From VBCG01 sp044226535 (lineage in GTDB: Bacteria > Pseudomonadota > Gammaproteobacteria > Burkholderiales > Casimicrobiaceae): a DNA stretch of 64,000 nucleotides. The position numbers were made by a program, and so were the translations under genes. This document shows positions 35,273-43,680 of this stretch, one piece after another; the first letter of the stretch is position 1, and each line of letters starts with the position of its first letter. The DNA is taken from NCBI GenBank assembly GCA_044226535.1, contig JBGAGT010000003.1, positions 62,001-126,000 on the forward strand. Reading direction: 5' to 3'. The notes beneath the pieces were generated by a model, which saw only the letters and a list, made by a program, of their open reading frames with translations, was not told the DNA's origin and did not search any database.

Positions 35273-36492
35273 GCGACGCAGACGCGGTCGGCGAGCCGCC
35301 GCATGAAGGCCTCGCACTCGGCGAGCTGCGCGACCTCGCACCATTCGTTGGGCTGGTGCGCCTGCGCGATGTGGCCCGGCCCGCAGATCACCGTGGGGAT
35401 CGCGGCGTTGTAGAAGAGGCTCGCCTCGGTGCCGTAGGACACGCGGCCGACGCCGCGCGCATGGTCGTGGTTGCAGGCGTGGCCGAGCTTGGCGACCTCG
35501 GAGTCGGCGTCGGTGTCCATGGACGGCAGCGTCGAGGTGCGGTCGAAGGCGATCCAGGTGTCCTTCGACACGGCGTGCATGTCGGCGAGGAAGGTCGCGG
35601 CGTATTGCTCGACCTCGGCGAAGAACGCGTCGGGATCGTCGAAGGGCAGGTGGCGGATCTCGAAGTCGAACTGGCAGTCGCGCGGCACGATGTTGAGCGC
35701 CGTGCCTCCCTTGATGGTCCCCACGTGAACCGTTGTGAAGGGAACGTCGTAGGACGGCTGGCGGTGGCCGTGGTCGCGGAAGGCGCGCGCACGGCGCGCG
35801 ATGAAGGCGACGATCTCGCAGGCGACCTGCACGGCGTTGACGCCCTGCGGCGTCAGCGACGAGTGCGCCTCGTGGCCGCGCACGCGGCAGCGCCAGCTCA
35901 CCTTGCCCTTGTGCGCCACCACGACCTGCATGCCGGTCGGCTCGCCGACGATGCAGCCGGCGGGCTTGATGCCGCGGGCGACGATGTCCGCGATCAGCCG
36001 GCGGACCCCGATGCAGCCCACTTCCTCGTCGTAGGACAGCGAGAAGTGGATCGGCCGCGCGAGGCCGCGGTGCAGGAACTCGGGCACCATCGAAAGCCCG
36101 ATGGCCGAGAAGCTCTTCATGTCGGTGATGCCGCGGGCGTGGATCCGGTCGCCCACCGGGGTCGCCTCGAACGGGGGGGTGTCCCAGGGCTGGCCGTCGA
36201 CGGGGACCACGTCGGTATGCCCCGACAGCACGATGCCGTTGCTGTGCGTGTTGCCGTCGCGCGCGGGCAGCGTGGCCCAGAGGTTGGCTTTCCTGCGCGT
36301 GTCGTCGAAGGTCAGCGTCGATTCGACGTCGAAGCCCTTGAGATAGTCGCGGACCCAGTCGATCAGCGCGAGGTTGGAGTCGCGGCTGGTCGTGTCGTAG
36401 GAGACGAGCCTGCGGATCAGGTCCCAGGCCTTGAGGTCCTCGGCGCGTGTCACCGCCGGCGCGAGGTGCTTGGACGTGGCTGGCGCATTCAT
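35269..36492 (-). CDS. argE: Acetylornithine deacetylase ArgE
   Basis: A 407-residue M20-family metallopeptidase of the ArgE group, releasing ornithine from N-acetylornithine. Metal-binding motifs are GHTDVVPVDG near 92 and SYDEEVGCIG near 155, with EPTGMQVVVAHKG and GPGHIAQAHQPNEW further on. ITDMKSFSA replaces the more usual GxxDMKG. The ATG at 36492 follows CGGAGCG. A broader N-acyl hydrolase role is possible, since betaproteobacteria often use ArgJ for this step. It is paired with the aspartoacylase-family gene. Confidence 0.85.
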   Translation of the reverse strand: MNAPATSKHLAPAVTRAEDLKAWDLIRRLVSYDTTSRDSNLALIDWVRDYLKGFDVESTLTFDDTRRKANLWATLPARDGNTHSNGIVLSGHTDVVPVDGQPWDTPPFEATPVGDRIHARGITDMKSFSAIGLSMVPEFLHRGLARPIHFSLSYDEEVGCIGVRRLIADIVARGIKPAGCIVGEPTGMQVVVAHKGKVSWRCRVRGHEAHSSLTPQGVNAVQVACEIVAFIARRARAFRDHGHRQPSYDVPFTTVHVGTIKGGTALNIVPRDCQFDFEIRHLPFDDPDAFFAEVEQYAATFLADMHAVSKDTWIAFDRTSTLPSMDTDADSEVAKLGHACNHDHARGVGRVSYGTEASLFYNAAIPTVICGPGHIAQAHQPNEWCEVAQLAECEAFMRRLADRVCVA

Positions 36493-36620
36493 CGCATGCG
36501 CTCCGGCAGACGTTAAAGGCGAAGGATACCACCCGCGAAACGACGGGATGCCCGCTGCCGCCGGGCGGCGCGATCGGAGCGCAGCGCCCGCGGCCGCGTT
36601 CTGCGCGTCGTGGAAGAGGA

Positions 36621-36654
36621 AACGCCGACGGACGAGGGGGCGTCCGCCGGCGTT
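36621..36654 (-). terminator. Long hairpin after the PXPV-repeat gene
   Basis: Fourteen-base arms (36621-36634 and 36641-36654) match with one G:U-type mismatch around a six-base loop, 112 bases downstream of the minus-strand PXPV gene. On that strand it is followed by TTTCCTCTTCC. The surrounding 273-base gap (36493-36765) holds no other supported feature. Confidence 0.5.
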
Positions 36655-36765
36655 GGGGTTTGCCGCCCGGGGGAGGGCGGCGGGACGCTGCCGAGGGGAG
36701 CGGCAGCGGTGCTACGAAAGCTTTGATAGGGTCGTTCGCGGTTGGTTCCCCGCCGTAACCCCCGG

Positions 36766-37146
36766 CTACCAGCGGTTCCAGCCGGGGTTCACCACGACGA
36801 CCGGGCGTGGCGCCACCCAGGGACGCGGCGCGACGATCACCCGCGGTCGCAGCACCGGGGGCGGCACGAACACCGGAGCCGGGACGAACAGCGGACGGGG
36901 CGCGACCCACACGGGCGCGACCACGCGTGCGCGCGGTACGACCACCGGCGGCGGGACCCACACCACCGGACGCGGCGCGAAATGGCCGGGCTGGCCGAAC
37001 GAGGCGAAGAGGCCCGGCACACCGACCGAGACGTTCCACGCCACCTGCGAAGCCTCTGCCGCCGGCGACGCGGCGAGGCCCGCGGCGGCGGTGCCGGCGA
37101 GCGCGATGGCGGCTGCCAGACGGTGAGCATGACGGCGAGTGTTCAT
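36766..37146 (-). CDS. PXPV-repeat secreted protein
   Basis: A 126-residue small exported protein with a signal peptide ending near AAEASQ. The mature part is almost only Pro, Val, Ala and Arg, with repeated APRPVVWVPPPVVVP and PRPLFVPAPVFVPPP blocks, the PXPV pattern frequent in Burkholderiales. It lacks cysteines and membrane helices. A good AAGGAGCG precedes the ATG at 37146. Function is unknown; an envelope or cell-wall location is a guess from composition. It is divergent from the peptide-binding protein gene. Confidence 0.75.
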   Translation of the reverse strand: MNTRRHAHRLAAAIALAGTAAAGLAASPAAEASQVAWNVSVGVPGLFASFGQPGHFAPRPVVWVPPPVVVPRARVVAPVWVAPRPLFVPAPVFVPPPVLRPRVIVAPRPWVAPRPVVVVNPGWNRW

Positions 37147-37293
37147 GATCGGTCGCTCCTTGCGCGGTTCGGGCGGTCCGCCTCGCCGTTTGCGCGCGGC
37201 ATCGGGCCCGTGCCTTCCTCAACGCCCCCCTCGGCGGACGAGTTGACGCTCGCCGCACCCGTTACATCTGGTCACGGATCGGCGGCGGCTTGC

Positions 37294-37299
37294 TATGCT
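37294..37299 (+). promoter_or_regulatory. Extended -10 promoter of the peptide-binding protein gene
   Basis: TATGCT preceded by TTGC lies 30 bases before the ATG at 37330. No -35 is evident. The core matches the boxes at 15998 and 19234. Confidence 0.4.
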
Positions 37300-37329
37300 C
37301 TCGCGCACCGCACGTCCCCCGAGGCCCCC

Positions 37330-38931
37330 ATGAACGCCGCACGCCGCTTCGCAACCGCCCTCGCGCTCGCCCTCGTCGCCGGCGCCGCGCCGTTCCTCGC
37401 CGCCCTGCCGGCCGCCAGGGCGGCCTCGCCCGCCAACCTCACCATCGGCCTCGCCACCGACATCACCGCGCTCGACCCGCACTTCCACAACGTCACGCCC
37501 AACAACAGCGTGGGCTTCCACATCTTCGGCTACCTGGTCGAGCGCGACGAGAAGCTGCACCTCGTGCCCGGGCTCGCCACCGAATGGAAGGCCGTCGACC
37601 CGACGACCTGGGAGTTCAAGCTGCGCCGCGGCGTCAAGTTCCACGACGGCAGCGACTTCTCCGCCGAGGACGTGGTGGCGTCGATCGAGCGGGTGCCGAC
37701 GGTGCCGCGCAGCCCGAGCTCGTTCTCGGCCTACACCAAGCAGATCCAGAGGATCGAGGTCGTGGACCCCTACACGCTGCGCTTCCACACCGCGACGCCC
37801 TACCCGCTGATGCCCTCGGACATGACGCAGGTCGCGATCATCAACCGCAAGTTCCGCAACGCCAGCACCGAGGACTTCAACAGTGGCAAGGCGGCGGTCG
37901 GCACCGGGCCCTACAAGCTCGTGCGCTACGCCAAGGGCGACCGCATCGAGCTCGCGCGCTTCGACGGCTACTGGGGCGGCAGGACGCCCTGGGAGCACGT
38001 CACGATGAAACTCCTCACCCAGGACGCGGCGCGCGTGGCGGCGCTGCTGTCGGGTGACGTGCAGGTGATCGAGGCCGTGCCGCCGGCGGACGTGGCACGG
38101 CTCAAGAACGACAAGCGCGTCGGCGTCGTGCAGACCGTCGCCGACCGCATGATCTACCTGCACCTCGACAGCAATCGCGACGTCTCGCCAAACGTCACCG
38201 ACCGCGCCGGCGCGCCGATGCAGAAGAACCCGCTCAAGGACACGCGCGTCCGCAAGGCGATCTCCAAGGCGATCAACCGGCCGGCGATCGTCGCGCAGGT
38301 GATGGAGAACCAGGCGGTGCCCGCGGGCCAGCTCGTCCCCGACTTCCTGTTCGGCGCGACCAGGAACCTGCAGGTCGAGAAGTACGATCCGGAGGGCGCG
38401 AAGAAGCTCCTCGCCGAGGCCGGCTATCCCAACGGCTTCGGCATCACCATCGCCGCGCCCAACAACCGCTACGTCAACGACGCCAAGATCGCGCAGGCCA
38501 TCGCGCAGATGCTGACGCGCGTCGGCATCGACACCAAGGTCAACGCGATGCCCTCGGGGCCGTTCTTCTCCAAGGCCAGCGACCTCGAGTTCAGCCTGAT
38601 GCTGGTGGGCTGGAGCACGGGCACCGGCGAAGCCTCGTCGTCGCTCAAGAACCTGGTCATGACCTTCAACAAGGACCGGGGCTTCGGCAACGCCAACCGC
38701 GGGCGCTACTCGAACCCCAAGGTCGACCTCCTCACCGAGGACGCGCTGCAGACCGTCGACGACGCCAAGCGCGAGGCCTACCTGCAGCGCGCCACCGAGC
38801 TCGCCATCAACGACACCGCGGTGGTGCCGCTGCACTTCCAGCTCAACGTCTGGGCGATGAGGGACGGCATCCGCTACAACGCGCGCACCGACGAGAACAC
38901 GCTGGCCTGGAAGTTCTCGCCGGCGAAGTGA
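37330..38931 (+). CDS. Orphan peptide ABC transporter substrate-binding protein
   Basis: A 533-residue family 5 solute-binding protein, relative of GsiB, DppA and OppA. The signal peptide ends near ARAASP. It contains FKLRRGVKFHDGSDF, AAVGTGPYKLVRY and GWSTGTGEASSSL. No permease or ATPase gene adjoins, so it may feed the Gsi machinery or another importer. Its TGA overlaps the GTG of the efflux pump gene downstream (GTGA). Substrate is unknown; peptides or glutathione derivatives are likely from the family. Confidence 0.85.
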   Translation: MNAARRFATALALALVAGAAPFLAALPAARAASPANLTIGLATDITALDPHFHNVTPNNSVGFHIFGYLVERDEKLHLVPGLATEWKAVDPTTWEFKLRRGVKFHDGSDFSAEDVVASIERVPTVPRSPSSFSAYTKQIQRIEVVDPYTLRFHTATPYPLMPSDMTQVAIINRKFRNASTEDFNSGKAAVGTGPYKLVRYAKGDRIELARFDGYWGGRTPWEHVTMKLLTQDAARVAALLSGDVQVIEAVPPADVARLKNDKRVGVVQTVADRMIYLHLDSNRDVSPNVTDRAGAPMQKNPLKDTRVRKAISKAINRPAIVAQVMENQAVPAGQLVPDFLFGATRNLQVEKYDPEGAKKLLAEAGYPNGFGITIAAPNNRYVNDAKIAQAIAQMLTRVGIDTKVNAMPSGPFFSKASDLEFSLMLVGWSTGTGEASSSLKNLVMTFNKDRGFGNANRGRYSNPKVDLLTEDALQTVDDAKREAYLQRATELAINDTAVVPLHFQLNVWAMRDGIRYNARTDENTLAWKFSPAK

Positions 38932-40205
38932 CGGCGCCGCGCCGTCATCCCCGCGAAAGCGGGGACCCAGCGGACGATGCGGCGCCCGGGGGCCCGCGGA
39001 GGGTTGCGCACGGTGGCGGCTTCACGCTGCTGCTGGGCGCGCTGATCGGCCTGTCGCCCTTCGCCATGGACGTGTACCTCGCGTCCATGCCGTCGATGGC
39101 CGATGCGCTCGCCACCGACGCGACGCGCGTCCAACTCACGCTGTCGGTGTACATGTACGTGCTGGGCGTGGCGCAGCTCTTCGCCGGGCCCGTGTCCGAC
39201 CGCTACGGCCGCCGGCGCACCCTGATCGCAGCCACCGCGCTGGCGGTGGCCGCGTCGATCGCCTGTGCCCTGGCGCCGAGCGTCGAGCTCCTGATCGCCG
39301 CCCGCGCGCTGCAGGCGATCGCCGTCGCAGCCTGCTCGGCCGTGCCCCGTGCGCTGGTGCGCGACCTCTACAGCGGCAACGAGGCGGCGCGCATGCTGTC
39401 GCTGATGGGCGTGGTGCTCGGCGTCTCGCCGCTCGTCGCGCCGATGGTCGGCGCGCTGCTGCACGACGCCTGGGGTTGGCGCTCGACCTTCGCCTTCCTC
39501 GCGCTGTACGCGGCCGTCGCGCTGGCCGCCATCCACCGCGGCCTGCCCGAGACGCTGCACGCCGCCGACCATCGCGCGCTCGCGCCGCGCGCCATGCTGG
39601 GCAACTTCGCGCGGCTGTTGCGCTCGCGCAGCTACGTCGGCTACTTCCTGGTCGCCGCGTTCATGTTCTGCGGCCTGTTCGCGTTCATCGCCGGCAGCGC
39701 CTACGTGTTCGTGTCGGTGATGGACGCGGGCGAGAAGGGCTTCGGCCTGCTGTTCGGCGCGGCGATGCTCGGCAACATCACCGGCGCGTCGATCGGCAGC
39801 CGGGTGGTGCGGCGCCTGGGCATCGACCGCGTGATCCGCTTCGCCACCGCGCAGGCGGCGCTCGCCGCGACGGTGATGGCGGCGCTCGCCTGGCTGGGGG
39901 TGCAGCATCCGGCGGCGGTGGTCGTGCCCATGTTCTTCTTCATGGCGTCGCTGATGATGGTGCTGCCGCAGGCGATGGCCGGGGGCATGACGCCCTTCCC
40001 CGAGATCGCCGGCGCCGCGGCCTCGCTGCAGGCCTTCGGGCAGTTCGTGTTCGCCTCGACCGCGGCGCTGGTCGTGGGCTTGAGCTTCGACCACACGACG
40101 CGCCCGATGACCACCGCCATCGCGGTGTCGGCGCTGCTCGCCTTCGCCGCCAGCCGCATGCTGGTCGCGCGGCCACGCGATCCGGCGTCGGAAACGCGCG
40201 GCTGA
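38928..40205 (+). CDS. Bcr/CflA family multidrug efflux MFS transporter
   Basis: A 425-residue 12-helix drug:proton antiporter. The Bcr/CflA marks are FAMDVYLASMPSMA in helix 1, GPVSDRYGRRR in the loop between helices 2 and 3, and RALQAIAVAACSAVPRALVRD. The only usable start is the GTG at 38928, overlapping the previous stop; the next ATG is inside helix 1. Consequently residues 6-15 are translated from a REP-like element (see 38944) and read RHPRESGDPA. Substrates are not predictable. Confidence 0.85.
   Translation: MTAPRRHPRESGDPADDAAPGGPRRVAHGGGFTLLLGALIGLSPFAMDVYLASMPSMADALATDATRVQLTLSVYMYVLGVAQLFAGPVSDRYGRRRTLIAATALAVAASIACALAPSVELLIAARALQAIAVAACSAVPRALVRDLYSGNEAARMLSLMGVVLGVSPLVAPMVGALLHDAWGWRSTFAFLALYAAVALAAIHRGLPETLHAADHRALAPRAMLGNFARLLRSRSYVGYFLVAAFMFCGLFAFIAGSAYVFVSVMDAGEKGFGLLFGAAMLGNITGASIGSRVVRRLGIDRVIRFATAQAALAATVMAALAWLGVQHPAAVVVPMFFFMASLMMVLPQAMAGGMTPFPEIAGAAASLQAFGQFVFASTAALVVGLSFDHTTRPMTTAIAVSALLAFAASRMLVARPRDPASETRG
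38944..38969 (+). repeat. REP-like hairpin element, copy 2, inside a coding region
   Basis: Identical over 26 bases to 11758-11783, with the stem CCCCGC/GCGGGG and a GAAA loop. It lies 17 bases inside the efflux pump reading frame and encodes HPRESGDP there. It could hinder translation or read-through from the upstream gene. Confidence 0.75.
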
Positions 40206-40223
40206 GCGCTGCGGCCGGGAGCT

Positions 40224-40288
40224 GCGGCCGGCGTGTGCGGCCGGCGTGTGCGGCCGGCGTGTGCGGCCGGCGTGTGCGGCCGGCGCGC
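40224..40288 (+). repeat. 13-base tandem repeat, five copies
   Basis: Four perfect head-to-tail copies of GCGGCCGGCGTGT start at 40224, 40237, 40250 and 40263, and a fifth, slightly altered copy ends at 40288. The array lies in the 113-base gap between convergent genes. A variable number of copies between strains is likely. Confidence 0.9.
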
Positions 40289-40318
40289 GGGAACCCCGCG
40301 CCGCACGCCCGTGTGGCG

Positions 40319-41554
40319 TCAGCCGACGATGCCCGCCGCGCGCAAGCGCGCGACCCCCGCGTCGTCGTAACCCAGCTCGCGCAGCACCTCGTCGGTGTGC
40401 GCACCGAGCGCCGGGCCGCCGCCGTCGATCCGGCCCGGCGTGTCCGAGAGCTTCGGCACCACGCCGGGCACCTTGAGCGGACCGGAGGACGTGGCGATGT
40501 CGCGGATCATCTCGCGCGCGGCGTAGTGCGGGTCGCGCACGATGTCGGCGATGGTGTAGATCCTCGACACCGGCACCTCGGCCGCCTCCATGGCCGCGAT
40601 CACGGCATCGGGGGAACGGCGCGAGGTCCAGGCTTCGATCTCGCCGTCGAGCCAGGCCTGGCGCTTCGCGCGGCCGTCGTTGTGCGCGAGCGAAGGGTCG
40701 CTCGCGAGGTCGTCGCGGCCCATGGCGAGCGCCAGGCGCCGGAAGATCGAGTCGCCGTTGCCGGCGATCAGCACGTAGCTGCCGTCGTCGCAGCGGTACG
40801 CCGAGGTCGGCGCGATGCCGGGCAGGATGGAACCGGTGCGCTCGCGCACCACGCCCAGCGCGTCGTACTCGGGCAGCAGCGACTCCATCACCGAGAACAC
40901 CGATTCGTACAGCGCCACGTCGACGACCTGGCCCTTGCCGGTGCGGCGGCGCTCTTCGAGCGCGGTGAGCGCGCCGATCACGCCGTACAGCGCCGACAGG
41001 GTGTCGCCGATGGAGATGCCGGTGCGCGAGGGCGGGCGGTCGGGCGTGCCGGTGACGTGGCGCAAGCCCCCCATCGCCTCGCCGATCACGCCGAAGCCGG
41101 GGCGCCCGCTGTAGGGCCCGTCCTGGCCGTAACCGGAGATGCGCACCATCACGAGGCCGGGGTTGGCCGCGGCGAGCGCCTCGTAGCCGAGGCCCCAGCC
41201 CTCGAGCGTGCCCGGCCGGAAGTTCTCCACCACGATGTCGGCGCGCTCGCAGAGCGCGCGCACCACGGCCTGGCCTTGGGGCTTGCGCAGGTCCACCGCG
41301 ACGGAGCGCTTGTTGCGCGACTGCACGTGCCACCACACCGAGGTGCCGTCGCGCATGTGCCGCCATTTGCGCAGCGGGTCGCCCTGTCCCGGCGGCTCGA
41401 TCTTGACGACGTCGGCGCCGAACTCGCCGAGGATCTTGGCGCAGAAGGGCCCGGCGATCAGCGCGCCGAGCTCGACCACGCGCAACCCCGCAAGCGCCAG
41501 CGCGGGAGCGGCGGCGGGCGATGCCGCCGCGGGGGAGGGCGGGGGCGCGGACAC
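40319..41554 (-). CDS. CaiB/BaiF family CoA transferase
   Basis: A 411-residue family III CoA transferase. The CoA-binding N-terminus has VELGALIAGPFCAKILGEFGADVVKIE, split by a short variable stretch; a catalytic Asp is probably D184 in GISIGDTLSALYG, and GYGQDGPYSGRPGF is the usual loop. The GTG at 41554 overlaps the preceding TAG by one base (TAGTG). Substrate is unknown: formyl-, succinyl- or mesaconyl-type acids are all possible. A low-complexity Ala/Pro leader precedes the domain. Confidence 0.88.
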   Translation of the reverse strand: MSAPPPSPAAASPAAAPALALAGLRVVELGALIAGPFCAKILGEFGADVVKIEPPGQGDPLRKWRHMRDGTSVWWHVQSRNKRSVAVDLRKPQGQAVVRALCERADIVVENFRPGTLEGWGLGYEALAAANPGLVMVRISGYGQDGPYSGRPGFGVIGEAMGGLRHVTGTPDRPPSRTGISIGDTLSALYGVIGALTALEERRRTGKGQVVDVALYESVFSVMESLLPEYDALGVVRERTGSILPGIAPTSAYRCDDGSYVLIAGNGDSIFRRLALAMGRDDLASDPSLAHNDGRAKRQAWLDGEIEAWTSRRSPDAVIAAMEAAEVPVSRIYTIADIVRDPHYAAREMIRDIATSSGPLKVPGVVPKLSDTPGRIDGGGPALGAHTDEVLRELGYDDAGVARLRAAGIVG

Positions 41555-42051
41555 TAGCGTGTCCGCATCAGCGTCTGCTCGAGCGACTCGACGATGGGGG
41601 TCGCGGCGTTGATGCCGATGCGCTTGACCAGCGCCTGCGCGAGGTCGGGCAGCAGCTCGTGCAGGTCGCGCAGGTTGCCGGCACGCTGCAACCGCAGCAT
41701 CAGCCCGTAGCCGCGCAGGCCGAGGTGCGAGCTGATGGCGGCGTTCATGTCCTTCTGCACGGTGAGGAAGCGCTGCACGTCGTCCTGCGAGCGCACGGCG
41801 GGCGCCTCGGAAGCGCTCTCGGCGTTGGAGCGCGCGCCGAAGCGGCGCTCGATCAAGCCGAGCTTCTCGAGCTGCTGGAACACGTCGGGGCCGACCGACA
41901 TCGCCTGCGCGCGCGCGAGCGTCTGTGCGACGGTGCGCTGCCCGTCGACCATGATCAGGATGCTGCGGAGCTGCATCGGCAGGTTCATCTGCCGGGTGCG
42001 CAACTCCTCCACTCCGCGCTCGGTCTTGCTGTAGATGTCGTCGAGATTCAT
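41554..42051 (-). CDS. Conserved hypothetical betaproteobacterial protein
   Basis: A 165-residue cytosolic protein I do not recognise as a named family. It begins MNLDDIYSKTERGVEELRTR, continues with a winged-helix-like pattern (RSILIMVDGQRTVAQTLARA to QQLEKLGLIERR), and has a helical second half. The first half resembles short proteins with a two-helix and wing layout, suggesting a regulatory role, but no DNA-binding is proved. GGGAAAGGCAGC precedes the ATG. A TAAAAT -10-like box lies at 42090-42085. It is coupled to the CoA transferase. Confidence 0.7.
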   Translation of the reverse strand: MNLDDIYSKTERGVEELRTRQMNLPMQLRSILIMVDGQRTVAQTLARAQAMSVGPDVFQQLEKLGLIERRFGARSNAESASEAPAVRSQDDVQRFLTVQKDMNAAISSHLGLRGYGLMLRLQRAGNLRDLHELLPDLAQALVKRIGINAATPIVESLEQTLMRTR

Positions 42052-42163
42052 GCTGCCTTTCCCGGCCAGCGCATTTCCCCGGGGATTTTAGTCGCTTGCG
42101 GGGCCCCGAGGGCGTTTCCGAGGGGCGAAGGGCCGCCGGCGATGTGGAATAATGAGACACTTA

Positions 42164-42173
42164 CCCCCCCCCC
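42164..42173 (+). repeat. Run of ten C before glcD
   Basis: Ten consecutive C lie between a -10-like AATAAT (42148-42153) and the glcD start at 42189. Homopolymers of this length slip during replication and could change leader length. Confidence 0.7.
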
Positions 42174-42188
42174 GCAAGGCCCCGACCG

Positions 42189-43643
42189 ATGCTCGATCCG
42201 TCGGTGCAGGCCGGGCTCGAGGCGATCCTCGCCCCGTCGGCGATTCTGACGTCGCGCGAGGACGTGAAGCCCTACGAGTGCGACGGCCTCACCCTCTACA
42301 AGCAGGAGCCCGCGGCCGTCCTGCTGCCCGAGACCGAGGCGCAGGTGGTCGAGATCCTGTCGCTCTGCCACGCCGCGGGCGTGCCGGTGGTCGCGCGCGG
42401 GGCGGGAACCAGCCTGTCGGGCGGCGCGCTGCCGCACGCCGACGGCGTGGTCCTGTCGATGGCGCGCTTCAAGCGCATCCTGTCGATCGATCCCCAGGCG
42501 CGCACGGCGGTGGTCCAGCCGGGCGTGCGCAACCTCGCCATCTCGGAGGCCGTGGCGCCGCACGGGCTGTACTACGCGCCGGACCCCTCCTCGCAGATCG
42601 CCTGCTCGATCGGCGGCAACGTCGCCGAGAACGCAGGCGGCGTGCATTGCCTCAAGTACGGCCTCATCGTGCACAACCTTCGCAAGGTGCGGGGCGTGCT
42701 GGTCACCGGCGAGGTCGTCGAGTTCGGCGGCGACGCGCTGGACAGCGCGGGCTACGACCTCCTGGCGCTGGTCACCGGCAGCGAGGGCCTGCTGTGCGTG
42801 CTGACCGAGATCACCGTCAAGCTGACGCCCAAGCCGAAGCTCGCGCGCGTGGTGCTCGCGGCCTTCGACGACGTCGAGAAGGCGGGTGACGCGGTCGCCG
42901 CGGTGATCGCCGCGGGCATCATCCCCGCGGGGCTCGAGATGATGGACCGCCCCGCGACCGCGGCGGCCGAGGCCTTCGTGCACGCGGGCTACCCGCTCGA
43001 CGCCGCGGCGCTGCTGCTGGTCGAGTCGGACGGCGTGCCCGACGAGGTCGCCGCCGAGATCGCCGAGATCGAGCGCGTGCTCGCGGGCTGTGGCGCGACC
43101 TCGCTGCGCGTGTCGCGCGACGAGGCCGAGCGGCTCCTGCTGTGGTCGGGACGCAAGGCCGCGTTCCCCGCGGTGGGGCGTCTGTCGCCCGACTACTACT
43201 GCATCGACGGCACGATCCCGCGCCGCGCGCTGGCGAAGGTGCTGGCGAGCATCGAGGCGATGACGCGCGAGTTCGGCCTGCCCTGCGCCAACGTGTTCCA
43301 CGCCGGCGACGGCAACCTCCATCCGCTGATCCTCTACGACGGCGACAAGCCCGGCGAGGCCGCGCGCGCCATCGCCTTCGGCGACCGCATCCTCGAGATG
43401 TGCATCGAGGTAGGCGGCACGGTCACCGGCGAGCACGGCGTGGGCGTCGAGAAGCTCGCCACCATGTGCCTGCAGTTCGGCCCTGACGAGCTTTCGCGCT
43501 TCCATGCGCTGAAGGCCGCGTTCGACGCCAAGGGCCTGCTCAACCCCGGCAAGGCGGTGCCGACGCTTTCGCGCTGCGCCGAAGGCGGGCGCATGCACAT
43601 CCACCGGGGCGAGCTGCCGCACGCGGACCTGCCGCGCTTCTGA
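42189..43643 (+). CDS. glcD: Glycolate oxidase subunit GlcD
   Basis: A 484-residue FAD-linked oxidase, the flavin subunit of glycolate dehydrogenase, which makes glyoxylate and passes electrons via GlcF. The PCMH-type FAD domain has PVVARGAGTSLSGGALP and IGGNVAENAGGVHCLKYG; the C-terminal domain has HAGDGNLHP and GTVTGEHGVG. AAGG is a weak ribosome-binding site. It heads a run glcD, D-lactate dehydrogenase-like, gst, glcE, glcF. Confidence 0.93.
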   Translation: MLDPSVQAGLEAILAPSAILTSREDVKPYECDGLTLYKQEPAAVLLPETEAQVVEILSLCHAAGVPVVARGAGTSLSGGALPHADGVVLSMARFKRILSIDPQARTAVVQPGVRNLAISEAVAPHGLYYAPDPSSQIACSIGGNVAENAGGVHCLKYGLIVHNLRKVRGVLVTGEVVEFGGDALDSAGYDLLALVTGSEGLLCVLTEITVKLTPKPKLARVVLAAFDDVEKAGDAVAAVIAAGIIPAGLEMMDRPATAAAEAFVHAGYPLDAAALLLVESDGVPDEVAAEIAEIERVLAGCGATSLRVSRDEAERLLLWSGRKAAFPAVGRLSPDYYCIDGTIPRRALAKVLASIEAMTREFGLPCANVFHAGDGNLHPLILYDGDKPGEAARAIAFGDRILEMCIEVGGTVTGEHGVGVEKLATMCLQFGPDELSRFHALKAAFDAKGLLNPGKAVPTLSRCAEGGRMHIHRGELPHADLPRF

Positions 43644-43680
43644 ACCCGCGACCGGCATCCCGTTCCGCCAGGACCGACCC

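Noticed and set aside
37241..37276. TTGACG with TTACAT as a promoter for the peptide-binding protein
   Set aside because: The boxes are only 13 bases apart, too close for sigma-70; the extended -10 at 37294 is better.
40224..40288. Tandem repeat as a CRISPR array
   Set aside because: The 13-base units abut without spacers and no cas gene is near.
39988..40318. HPRESGDP read as a conserved protein domain
   Set aside because: The peptide is produced by the REP-like DNA element at 38944 and also appears in a non-coding frame at 11758, so it is not a protein feature.
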